Shown in pieces: positions 8,831 through 15,976 of a DNA stretch of 25,994 bases; the first letter of the stretch is position 1, and each line of letters begins with the position of its first letter. Below the pieces are notes generated by a model. The model saw only the letters and a list, made by a program, of their open reading frames with translations, did not search any database and was not told the DNA's origin. The translations under genes were made by a program, and so were the position numbers. This DNA comes from an uncultured Anaerolineae bacterium (lineage in GTDB: Bacteria; Chloroflexota; Anaerolineae; Anaerolineales; Villigracilaceae): contig CAIRYE010000136.1 of NCBI GenBank assembly GCA_903882765.1, positions 1 to 25,994 on the forward strand. Reading direction: 5' to 3'.

Positions 8831-8927
8831 TTTTTCCGTTTTTTCGGAAAAGGGTACCAACCCTTTAGAGCAAAAAAGTTGTTTTTTTATAATGCCCTGG
8901 TCGAATTTTATTTCAGACCAGGGCATT
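8831..8927 (-). promoter_or_regulatory. cluster of intercistronic RNA stem-loops between binding protein and permease genes
   Basis: Three perfect inverted repeats follow the lipoprotein stop. The strongest is 12 bp (AATGCCCTGGTC at 8891-8902 with GACCAGGGCATT at 8916-8927, 13-base loop). Two 7-bp stems follow on the transcript: AAAGGGT (8849-8855) with ACCCTTT (8860-8866), and TTTTCCG (8832-8838) with CGGAAAA (8845-8851); the last two overlap by three bases and are alternatives. On the minus strand the large hairpin is followed by A-rich sequence, so it is not a canonical terminator. A role in 3'-end stabilisation of the binding-protein mRNA is likely by analogy with other ABC operons. Confidence 0.7.
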
Positions 8928-8950
8928 AGGTTTACATCAAGAACAAAGTA

Positions 8951-10366
8951 TTACGGGCAGCTGGTTACAATGCCATTGGCGCGTTCAACAAAACCGTCCA
9001 AAAGGGCTTGAACATCAGCGTTATCTTGCCAGAAGGCCTGACGAGTTTCAGCCCATGCTTGGCGAACATCATTGTAATTACAAGGAACGCCATTGACGAA
9101 GTAGGGATCGTAGGAGCCGAATTTGCGAGCGGCGGCAAGGGGTTCTGCCACGGCGGGGTCGCTGCTTTCGAAGGTAGCGTCGGTACGAACAGGGATCTTA
9201 CCCCAACCGACTGCGATAGCGGTAGCGATCTCGGGCTTCTGCATGTAATTGACCAGCTCGTAAATAGCCTGGAGCTTGGCGGGGTCGGTCTGCTTGAAAA
9301 CACCCCAAACATCTGGGTTCGCCATGCCAACGGGGGTTACAGGAGCGCCGGGCTTATTGGGGAACTGAACAAAGATGTAATCAAACGGGGGCTTGATGAA
9401 ACCATCAGCAATACCCTTTTTAGTGATACTGTCATACCAGTTGCCCTGGCCAAGAATAGCGACTTGCTGGGTTAGCCAGAAGGGGTCAGTGGTGTCATCG
9501 ATCAAACCAGCGGCGCCTGGAACCATGAGACCTTTTTCATAAATGGTGTGCATGAAAGTGAAGGCTTCAACACAAGCGGGGCTGTTGACGGTGTAGGCAG
9601 TGTTAGCGGTATCAAAGAATTGGCATTCCGGGAAACCAGCGAGCCATTCATTGGTAGCTGAATCCATAGAAGTGCTGCCAGCAAAGAAGGCTGTGCAGTA
9701 CACCTTGTTGGCGGGATCATTAATGGCTTCACAAGCGGTCATGAATTCTTCGGTGGTCCAAGAGTAATCTGGGCCCTTAGGAAGAAGATCAGTTTTGCCA
9801 GCGGTTTCAAAAATGGTCTTATTGACGATCATATTCCAATAACCACCATCGGCGGGGATGCTCCACATCATATCGCCACTCTTGGAACCAGCCATAGCGG
9901 CTGAATCATAAGCAGCAAGATCATCGGCACCAAGTGCGGGGGTCAGATCTTCGAGTAATTTAACATCCTGATATTTCTTTACGCGGAACTTGGTGTCAAA
10001 ATACACATCTGGTGGGGTGCCGGCGGCGACTGCGGTATCAACTGCGAGAGTGGAACCACTAGCGTCATAACCCTTTAATGCGAAATCGATGGTCACATTG
10101 GGGTGGGCGGCAGTGTAATCGGCGAACAATTTTTGATACCAATCGGTCCAAAGGGTACCATCAGCCATAGCTGAACCTTCGCTACCAAATGCCCAATAGG
10201 TAATGGTTACGGGGGCAGGAGCTTCGGTAGGGGGTACTTCGGTGGCAACTGGGGCGGCGGCGGGGGCTTCCACAACGGGTGCTTCGGTTGCGGCGGGTGC
10301 TGCGCAAGCGGCCAAAAGTGTGCTCAAGATCATCAGAACAGATAACAATACAGCGAATTTTTTCAT
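8951..10366 (-). CDS. CUT1-type sugar ABC transporter substrate-binding lipoprotein
   Basis: The precursor has 471 residues. A basic start (MKK) and hydrophobic segment end in the lipobox LLAAC, with Cys21 the lipidated residue. An Ala/Pro/Glu/Thr-rich linker (about 22-52) follows, then an extracellular-solute-binding family 1 domain beginning TITYWAFGSEGS. It captures the sugar outside the membrane and delivers it to the two permeases. AAAGGAG lies seven bases before the ATG. It is the first gene of the operon, with a leader of roughly 195 bases from the predicted promoter. The sugar is not evident from sequence. The linker style is typical of Chloroflexota binding proteins, to my knowledge. 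Confidence 0.95.
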   Translation of the reverse strand: MKKFAVLLSVLMILSTLLAACAAPAATEAPVVEAPAAAPVATEVPPTEAPAPVTITYWAFGSEGSAMADGTLWTDWYQKLFADYTAAHPNVTIDFALKGYDASGSTLAVDTAVAAGTPPDVYFDTKFRVKKYQDVKLLEDLTPALGADDLAAYDSAAMAGSKSGDMMWSIPADGGYWNMIVNKTIFETAGKTDLLPKGPDYSWTTEEFMTACEAINDPANKVYCTAFFAGSTSMDSATNEWLAGFPECQFFDTANTAYTVNSPACVEAFTFMHTIYEKGLMVPGAAGLIDDTTDPFWLTQQVAILGQGNWYDSITKKGIADGFIKPPFDYIFVQFPNKPGAPVTPVGMANPDVWGVFKQTDPAKLQAIYELVNYMQKPEIATAIAVGWGKIPVRTDATFESSDPAVAEPLAAARKFGSYDPYFVNGVPCNYNDVRQAWAETRQAFWQDNADVQALLDGFVERANGIVTSCP

Positions 10367-10538
10367 CTTTGTCTCCTTTGAGAATTTGTGGGGTGCGTAA
10401 ATTGCTTGAAATTACCCTATGAAAATTTCTACCAGATCAGCAGCCTCCTTGAACCTTAGTTAAAATTTGCTGTTGAAATGAGGGAATCCTGATCTCGAAA
10501 CAGCATGGAGAAAGCAGAGAACATTCAGCGCTAAGATG

Positions 10539-10557
10539 TAAGATATCTGATATCTTA
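10539..10557. promoter_or_regulatory. perfect 19-bp palindrome, candidate operator of the sugar operon
   Basis: TAAGATATC T GATATCTTA is a perfect inverted repeat around one central base. It lies directly downstream of the predicted transcription start (near 10561) of the minus-strand operon, where a bound dimer would block transcription. The divergent GntR-family protein is the obvious candidate ligand. The same bases could also form a stem at the very 5' end of the mRNA. Confidence 0.7.
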
Positions 10558-10567
10558 GAGTAAACCT

Positions 10568-10596
10568 ATTGTATTGATTTTAGTATTTTATGTCAA
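10568..10596 (-). promoter_or_regulatory. sigma70-type promoter of the sugar-uptake operon
   Basis: On the minus strand TTGACA (10591-10596, full consensus) and TACAAT (10568-10573, five of six) are separated by exactly 17 bases. Transcription should start near 10561, giving a 5' leader of about 195 bases before the lipoprotein ATG. The leader contains an AAGGAGG (10444-10450) with no start codon at a usable distance. Confidence 0.8.
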
Positions 10597-10771
10597 CAGG
10601 CAATTTCTCTAAAATTCACTGAAATGAAGAAAAATTTCCGAAAACGACAGAAATTATGGCTGTCGAAGGCCCTTTCTTACAAGAAATTTCAAAAAGAACA
10701 TATTGATGGATTCGTGAACAGTTGTTTTGGGCAGAAATAAATAAATGAGGTTCGGGTATTGATCGACCGTC

Positions 10772-10800
10772 TTTAAATCAAAACTGACTTGTGGTAACAT
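10772..10800 (+). promoter_or_regulatory. weak promoter candidate for the GntR-family regulator
   Basis: TTTAAA (10772-10777) and TAACAT (10795-10800) are 17 bases apart, each matching four to five of six consensus positions. Start of transcription would be near 10807, placing the 15-bp palindrome at 10821-10835 just inside the leader. Other A/T-rich hexamers nearby could serve instead. Confidence 0.35.
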
Positions 10801-10820
10801 TTATTTAATAGAAAAATGCC

Positions 10821-10835
10821 TGTACAATTTGTACA
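10821..10835. promoter_or_regulatory. perfect 15-bp palindrome, candidate autoregulatory operator
   Basis: TGTACAA T TTGTACA is a perfect inverted repeat ending two bases before the GGAG ribosome binding site of the GntR-family gene. FadR-subfamily proteins bind short palindromes of this size and commonly repress their own genes. The sequence differs from the palindrome at 10539-10557, so it is not certain that one protein binds both. Confidence 0.6.
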
Positions 10836-10846
10836 TCGGAGAACAA

Positions 10847-11569
10847 ATGAAAAGTTCCTTGCGAGGACCAGCTTTATATAAAACCGTAAACGATTATATT
10901 AAGCGCTATATTATTGAACACGACCTAAAACCAGGTGACCCCTTGCCCCCAGAAGGTCAGCTTGTTGAAGATCTTGGCGTGGGTCGCAGCTCTGTGCGCG
11001 AAGCCGTCAAATCCCTCCAATCCGTAGGGATCGTGGACGTGCGCCAAGGCAATGGGTTGTTCGTAAGAGAATTAAATTTTGACCCGATGCAGGAAGCCTT
11101 CCTTTTTGGCATCCAATTTGACCCAAGCACCCTGGCAGAACTATTGCAAATACGAACCTGGCTCGAAGTTGCTGTCATCAGCGACGCTGTTGGCCATCTT
11201 GATGATGCCGACATCAAAAAACTTGAAGTTGTATTAAAAGATTGGAAAAAAAGAATTTCTGTGGGAAAAGAATATTCCGATCTTGATGAATCCTTCCACC
11301 AGATCATTTACGGAGTGCTCGGCAACAACACTATGATGAAGCTGTTCTCTGCCTTCTGGGTTTCTTTCACCAGCTTGGATAAAGAACTTACATTGGATAC
11401 CGACCCAGAAGATGTATATCAATTTCACGTTGCCCTTTTAGAAGCTATTCGAACCCGAGATCCAAACCTAACCCGTCAGCGCCTGTTTCAACATTTCGAC
11501 CACGTCAAAACCCGCATCGACCAATACCTCCTGCGAAACAAAACAGCGGCAGAGGCTCTCATCAAATAA
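10847..11569 (+). CDS. GntR-family transcriptional regulator, FadR subfamily (FCD domain)
   Basis: The protein has 240 residues from the preferred ATG. The N-terminal winged helix spans about 8-76, with the recognition region EDLGVGRSSVREAVKSLQSVGIVDVRQGNGLFV typical of GntR proteins. The all-helical FCD ligand domain (about 95-230) has the DESFHQIIYG motif (Asp147, His151) and a further His194, candidate metal/ligand residues for sensing an organic or sugar acid. A TTG at 10829 would add six residues but lies inside a palindrome; ATG 10847 has GGAG five bases upstream and is chosen. It is transcribed away from the sugar operon it probably represses. The effector is likely an intermediate of that pathway (inference). 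Confidence 0.93.
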   Translation: MKSSLRGPALYKTVNDYIKRYIIEHDLKPGDPLPPEGQLVEDLGVGRSSVREAVKSLQSVGIVDVRQGNGLFVRELNFDPMQEAFLFGIQFDPSTLAELLQIRTWLEVAVISDAVGHLDDADIKKLEVVLKDWKKRISVGKEYSDLDESFHQIIYGVLGNNTMMKLFSAFWVSFTSLDKELTLDTDPEDVYQFHVALLEAIRTRDPNLTRQRLFQHFDHVKTRIDQYLLRNKTAAEALIK

Positions 11570-11849
11570 ATTGAAAATCAAATGATCTTGAAACTAGTGG
11601 GGTAGGATGGTCTGGGATTAAAGCCACGATCCATTTTTGGTAAAAGGGTTAGTGCCGGGTTATGCTATGTATTTGAATAATTGGGTACCTTTGTAGCCCC
11701 CAACTGATCGTTTTTTTGACTAGCGCCAAAACAACCGCCTACGTTAGGCATCGCCTTGTTAGACAGGTCATCGTTGTATTTAAATATTTTTGTTAGGAAA
11801 CATTCAGAAAAAGAGGACGGGCTGTAGAGCCGAAATAACCTATCCAGGT
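11570..11849. other. convergent intergenic region, no gene or clear terminator seen
   Basis: These 280 bases separate the ends of the GntR-family gene and the RraA-like gene. I see only a 5-bp stem-loop (GCCTA at 11737-11741, TAGGC at 11745-11749) and a T7 run at 11711-11717 that is not preceded by a strong hairpin. A minus-strand frame extends into it from the RraA-like gene region but has no family features. Confidence 0.5.
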
Positions 11850-12533
11850 TCAATGCGAAAATTTCTTTGCGATAAATCCGTCTACGGAAAAATCGTCGCT
11901 CCAAATATATTCCATCAAATTAGCTTCTTCCAACCGTATCAATTCGGCCATGGATGGTAAATCCTTGGCGCATTCAATTGGTATAGAGGTAACTCCGTTT
12001 AGATCCCCGTGAAGCAGATCTCCCGGTCGAATGGTAACACCATCTAGTTCTACTGTTGTATTGACAGCTATCAAACGCGGGTTTCCGTGTGACGTAACTA
12101 CCCCGGCGGCAAACATATGCATCCCCAATCGTTCCACCTCCCTAATATCACGAACCCCGCCATCGGTTAGTAATCCCACTACTCCCATGCGGGTTGCCAA
12201 AGTTGCCATGACTTCACCAATATGCGCCGACCGCTGTGGCGTAGAACTCACATCTTTGAAGACTAAAAAAATGGGCTTTGGGGCAGCGTCCATCGCCCTT
12301 ACCCACTCCTTCCATACTTCATTATCTCGTTTGACCATCGGTGTTGTGGAATCCACTGTTACGGTAAGGGCGTATCCTACGGTAGGGGCAAATTGAGGAT
12401 AAACACAGTGTATGTTCATTCCAACAAAGCCGCTTGTATCGTCGCGGATCTTAAAGCGTTCGATCGCGTTGCAAACCGTCGGTGTATCGATACCTCTCAG
12501 GGCATTCAGTTCAAGTTCGGTTAATTGGTCCAT
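11850..12533 (-). CDS. RraA-like / HMG-aldolase-family protein
   Basis: The protein has 227 residues of the RraA-like fold, which includes RraA, 4-hydroxy-4-methyl-2-oxoglutarate aldolases and oxaloacetate decarboxylases. The conserved GE (106-107) and LLTDGGVRD (121-129) are present; Arg128 and Asp129 match the substrate-carboxylate and divalent-metal ligands of active members. The second core motif reads GDLLHGDLNGVTSIP (171-185). This suggests a metal-dependent retro-aldol or beta-keto-acid decarboxylation activity. Its ATG overlaps the kinase stop by one base (TAATG), so the two are coupled, and it probably acts on an acid-sugar intermediate. A role as RNase E regulator is unlikely in this context. 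No clear terminator follows. Confidence 0.88.
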   Translation of the reverse strand: MDQLTELELNALRGIDTPTVCNAIERFKIRDDTSGFVGMNIHCVYPQFAPTVGYALTVTVDSTTPMVKRDNEVWKEWVRAMDAAPKPIFLVFKDVSSTPQRSAHIGEVMATLATRMGVVGLLTDGGVRDIREVERLGMHMFAAGVVTSHGNPRLIAVNTTVELDGVTIRPGDLLHGDLNGVTSIPIECAKDLPSMAELIRLEEANLMEYIWSDDFSVDGFIAKKFSH

Positions 12534-13747
12534 TAATCCTCTTCTCTAAACAACACATCCACTAAGGAGGTGTCTTTGCCGAAACCCCCTGCTTTTGTAA
12601 TTAGCAATGTTCCATTCATCGGACCCCCTCGGAGCACCCCGTATGGTATGCCGGGCGCAAATTCTCCAAGGAGCTCAATGCTTTCAATGCGAAGTTTTCG
12701 GCACAAAAAAGTAACGGTTTCTCCGCCAACAACAAAAAGTGAAGCGGGTTGATAGGTGGTTAGCAGAGACGCTGAAAAGTTGCTAATCGTTTCACTAAAA
12801 TTTAACCAATCGGAGGTTCGAATTGTTTCTGATGATTGAGCACAGAGTACCACAACCAACCCTTTCTTGATTGCTTGTTCAACACGCGATCGAGTAAGAT
12901 CATCCGGTTTTTCTGGTAACGTGATGACAATCACCCTTTTTTTTTGAGCGAGTGTTTGTACCTGGCTGCGAGCAACTTGATTGGCACTGCCAATGATCAC
13001 CAAAGACGGGATCATTGCCGATCCGTTAGGATGGGAGGATTCCGAGGTCTTCACTCCGTTTTCGGCAAGCACCAGCGCGTTTGCTAATCCAAAAGCACCG
13101 CAAGGCAGCGCATTGATATCGATGCATGCCTGCGCGACAATATTCAGATCGTCAACCGTTTCAGCATCACAACTTACCAAAGGAGTTTTCGCCTTCCTGA
13201 TCAAGCCACAAACCGCGCTTACACCTTGGCGAACATCGTAGAGGCGTATGTGGGTGGAAGTTTCGGAAATTAGCTCTGAGATAAGGGAAGTAGAAGCGGG
13301 GTAAGCTGGATCATCCTTAAAGGTAGTAAGGTGGAGAGGAACAGTATTAACTTTCACCACACCATCGATCAATACCCGACCTTGCAACGGAGCAGCAGGG
13401 CAGATAACTGCCTTGCTTTGGCCGGTCGTCCGCAGGATCGCGAGAGCCTCTGCAGCTACATGTCCACGCATGGTGGAATCGATCTTCTTGAACAACAGCC
13501 GCCCCTGTAAAACTTTCGCCGCCAGCGAGACGGCGGTTACAGCTTCTTCTAAAGGCTTTTCTCTGCTAGCTGTATTGATGATCTCCACATCCGCGAACGG
13601 TTCATTAGCTAAACGAAAGCAAACCTGCCAATTCTTTTGATTACCTCGATACTTGCTACCCACAAACTGAGCTCCGCTATCCATAGCCCCTGTAAAATCA
13701 TCCGCGATGATACCGATCTTTCTATGATTCAATTGTGTTTCTGTCAT
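12533..13747 (-). CDS. four-carbon acid sugar kinase family (DUF1537) protein
   Basis: The protein has 404 residues from ATG 13747. The N-terminal signature IGIIADDFTGAMDSGAQF (11-28) and KKIDSTMRGH (87-96) form the sugar-acid site; the C-terminal nucleotide domain has GGETV (341-345) and TKAGGFG (384-390). Characterised members phosphorylate D-threonate, L-threonate, D-erythronate or 3-oxo-tetronates at O4. A GTG at 13780 would add 11 residues but lies in a stable hairpin, so the ATG is preferred although its ribosome binding site is weak (AAAGAA). With a PdxA-family dehydrogenase encoded across the divergent promoter, a D-threonate- or D-erythronate-type route to dihydroxyacetone phosphate is the best guess. 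Assignment to one epimer (DtnK/DenK/OtnK) is not possible by eye. Confidence 0.92.
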   Translation of the reverse strand: MTETQLNHRKIGIIADDFTGAMDSGAQFVGSKYRGNQKNWQVCFRLANEPFADVEIINTASREKPLEEAVTAVSLAAKVLQGRLLFKKIDSTMRGHVAAEALAILRTTGQSKAVICPAAPLQGRVLIDGVVKVNTVPLHLTTFKDDPAYPASTSLISELISETSTHIRLYDVRQGVSAVCGLIRKAKTPLVSCDAETVDDLNIVAQACIDINALPCGAFGLANALVLAENGVKTSESSHPNGSAMIPSLVIIGSANQVARSQVQTLAQKKRVIVITLPEKPDDLTRSRVEQAIKKGLVVVLCAQSSETIRTSDWLNFSETISNFSASLLTTYQPASLFVVGGETVTFLCRKLRIESIELLGEFAPGIPYGVLRGGPMNGTLLITKAGGFGKDTSLVDVLFREED

Positions 13748-13768
13748 GATCAATTCTTTCAGCCTAAT

Positions 13769-13797
13769 CGTAGCCCCCACTTTTGGCGGGGGCTACG
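13769..13797 (-). promoter_or_regulatory. 10-bp intercistronic stem-loop
   Basis: CGTAGCCCCC (13769-13778) pairs perfectly with GGGGGCTACG (13788-13797) around a 9-base loop, in the 65-base gap between the alcohol dehydrogenase stop and the kinase ATG. No U-run follows on the minus strand, so it is more likely an mRNA processing or stability element than a terminator. Confidence 0.65.
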
Positions 13798-13812
13798 AAT
13801 GTGGTCTTGGTG

Positions 13813-14970
13813 TTACAGGGCTTTTTCAAAGATCTCGTAGATCCGCTTCTCGGATAACTCAACGGGACAATTATCCAACAATCGGCGGATTCCATATGCT
13901 TCTTCGGTAAAGCTTTCAATTTGATCAGCTTGTACCCCAAGAAGACTCATTTTTGTAGGTACGCCAATTTCAACGCTCAACTTACTTACCGTAGCGGCAA
14001 CCTTTCTGCCGATCTCCTTCGCTGCCACATTCGTGATGTCAATGCCCATAAATCCAGCGATTTCACTAAATTGATCGGGTATGGACGGGCTTAGTTCTTC
14101 CAACACATACGGTAATAATACCGAGTTGGCTTTTCCATGAACAATTCGATTCTTCCCCTGAAGTGGGTACGCTAACGCGTGAACGGCGTGGGTGTTGGCA
14201 TTGGCGAGAGCGATCGAAGCATATAAACAGCCCAAGGCCATACCTTCTCGTGCTTCGATGTTTTTCCCATCCAACACCGCAGTTGCTAAATTGCGAGTAA
14301 TCACCCTAATGCCTAATTCAGCGAAAGGTTTCGATAACGCGTTGGCGGCACGGCCGGTATACGACTCTATGGCATGGCAAAGCGCGTCCAATCCGCTGGC
14401 AGCGGTTACGGAAGCCGGCGCGGTTACTCCGAGCGCGGGATCGATTAGTGCAAGATCGGTAAGCATAAAAGATGAGAAAACGGCTTCTTTTGATTTTCGC
14501 TCTGGAACATAAAAAAGCGAACCTCTGCCGATCTCGGAACCTGTTCCTGCCGTTGTGGGCAACAAAATGGTTGGAACACCTTTTGTTGGAATTTTATTCA
14601 TTCCGAGGTAATCCATAACGTCTCCGGAGTTACCCATCAGGGCGGCAACCACTTTTGCGCTATCCATAGCGCTACCACCACCCAAACCAACGACAAGATC
14701 GCAACCTGCGCTTCGGGCAAAAGCAACACAAGCCCGAACATTATCCACCGATGGCTCTGGTTCAATATCGGTATAGGTTGTAACCAGGATGTTCCCAAGC
14801 CTGATCCAAGCTGCCAATTGGTCTACTAGTCCGGCTTTTTCCAAACCTTTGTCACTAACCAATAATACATGTTTAGCGCTTAGGCATGTGATGTGCTGGC
14901 TGATTCTTTCGGCGGTTCCAACACCAAACTGAATTGGTGGGGCGAGGAAGGAGAATTGGGGTAAGGTCAT
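13813..14970 (-). CDS. iron-containing alcohol dehydrogenase (family III)
   Basis: The protein has 385 residues. The NAD(P)-binding glycine motif is VVGLGGGSAMDSAK (93-106) and PTTAGTGSE (138-146) is typical of the family. The four metal ligands are visible: Asp195 and His199 in ASGLDALCHAIE, His264 in THAVHALAYPLQG, and His278 in RIVHGKAN. It should oxidise a secondary or primary hydroxyl, or reduce a semialdehyde, using Fe2+ (or Zn2+) and NAD(P). The gene begins 25 bases after the OppF-like stop and so belongs to the same transcript. In this setting it may oxidise the hydroxy acid that enters the pathway, or deal with the aldehyde from aldol cleavage; which of these is undecided. Confidence 0.93.
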   Translation of the reverse strand: MTLPQFSFLAPPIQFGVGTAERISQHITCLSAKHVLLVSDKGLEKAGLVDQLAAWIRLGNILVTTYTDIEPEPSVDNVRACVAFARSAGCDLVVGLGGGSAMDSAKVVAALMGNSGDVMDYLGMNKIPTKGVPTILLPTTAGTGSEIGRGSLFYVPERKSKEAVFSSFMLTDLALIDPALGVTAPASVTAASGLDALCHAIESYTGRAANALSKPFAELGIRVITRNLATAVLDGKNIEAREGMALGCLYASIALANANTHAVHALAYPLQGKNRIVHGKANSVLLPYVLEELSPSIPDQFSEIAGFMGIDITNVAAKEIGRKVAATVSKLSVEIGVPTKMSLLGVQADQIESFTEEAYGIRRLLDNCPVELSEKRIYEIFEKAL

Positions 14971-14995
14971 AAGATTGTAGTTTTCCTATTCTTGA

Positions 14996-15976
14996 CTAAG
15001 CTGCATGGCATGCGATAAACCGGCCATCTTCCATCTTGCGCCACTCGGGAACCGTTTTCTTGCATAAGTCTGTCGCGAGGGGGCAACGCGGGTGAAAATG
15101 GCATCCTGAGGGTGGGTTTATCGCTGAGGGGATTTCGCCGGTAAGCACTTGTCGTTTTCTAGTTTTTTCTGTATGGGGGTTTGGTTGCGGAACTGCCGAA
15201 AGTAAAGCCTTTGTATAGGGATGGAGTGGGTTGTAAAAAACCAAATCCTTATCACCCAGTTCAGCTAACTTTCCTAGGTACATAACACCAACCCGATTGC
15301 TAATATGCCGCACAACTGAAAGATCGTGGGCGATAAATAAGTAAGTGAGGTTGTATTTTTCCTGTAGATCTTGTAACAGATTAATGATCTGTGCTTGAAT
15401 CGATACATCAAGCGCTGAGATAGGCTCATCACAGACCAAAAATTCAGGATTACATGCCAGCGCTCGTGCAATACAAATGCGCTGGCGCTGTCCACCAGAA
15501 AATTCGTGTGGATAACGGTTAACAGCCCTCTCTGTGAGCCCAACATCTTTTAGTAATTGAACCACTTTTTCGGCGACATTATCTTTGGTGGCTATTTTAT
15601 GCGTCATCATAGGCTCCGCAATAGCGGTGCCTATGGTCATTCTTGGGTTTAGAGTAGAGTACGGATCTTGGAAGATGATCTGGATTTTTTGGCGATATGG
15701 TCGAAGCTGGTTATCGGATAATTCGGTAAGATTTACATCTTTGTAAAAACATACACCCGCTGTTGCTCGATGTAGTTGTAATAATGTATACCCAGTGGTC
15801 GATTTTCCGCAGCCGCTTTCACCGACCAGACTTAGCGTTTCCCCTTGAAAAATCTCGAAGGAAACATCATCTACAGCATGAACAGTGGCTTTTTTGTCTC
15901 CATATGCGCCAAGCTTTACAGGAAAATACTTCTTGATATGTTCAACGCGGATCAATGGCTCAGGCGAGGTATTCAT
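14996..15976 (-). CDS. oligopeptide-type ABC transporter ATP-binding protein (OppF/DppF-like)
   Basis: The protein has 326 residues. Walker A is GESGCGKST (52-60), Q-loop FQDPYSTLNP (102-111), signature FSGGQRQR (159-166), Walker B FLVCDE (179-184) and switch His217. The C-terminal oligopeptide/dipeptide extension carries Cys292, Cys298, Cys305 and Cys323, in the pattern associated with a [4Fe-4S] cluster in Dpp/Opp ATPases. It powers import with the OppD-like partner. Its ATG overlaps the OppD-like stop by four bases (ATGA). Confidence 0.95.
   Translation of the reverse strand: MNTSPEPLIRVEHIKKYFPVKLGAYGDKKATVHAVDDVSFEIFQGETLSLVGESGCGKSTTGYTLLQLHRATAGVCFYKDVNLTELSDNQLRPYRQKIQIIFQDPYSTLNPRMTIGTAIAEPMMTHKIATKDNVAEKVVQLLKDVGLTERAVNRYPHEFSGGQRQRICIARALACNPEFLVCDEPISALDVSIQAQIINLLQDLQEKYNLTYLFIAHDLSVVRHISNRVGVMYLGKLAELGDKDLVFYNPLHPYTKALLSAVPQPNPHTEKTRKRQVLTGEIPSAINPPSGCHFHPRCPLATDLCKKTVPEWRKMEDGRFIACHAA

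Noticed and set aside
8886..8892. TATAAT on the plus strand within the spacer after the binding-protein gene.
   Set aside because: There is no matching -35 and no plus-strand gene follows; it is part of the A/T-rich hairpin flank.
9008..9475. Long antisense frames over the binding-protein and other genes.
   Set aside because: They are shadows of strongly coding sequence, have no family motifs and lack ribosome binding sites.
13748..13780. Longer N-terminus of the DUF1537 kinase from GTG 13780.
   Set aside because: The GTG lies beside the arm of a 10-bp hairpin, and the added residues are not part of the family core, which begins at IGIIADDFTG.
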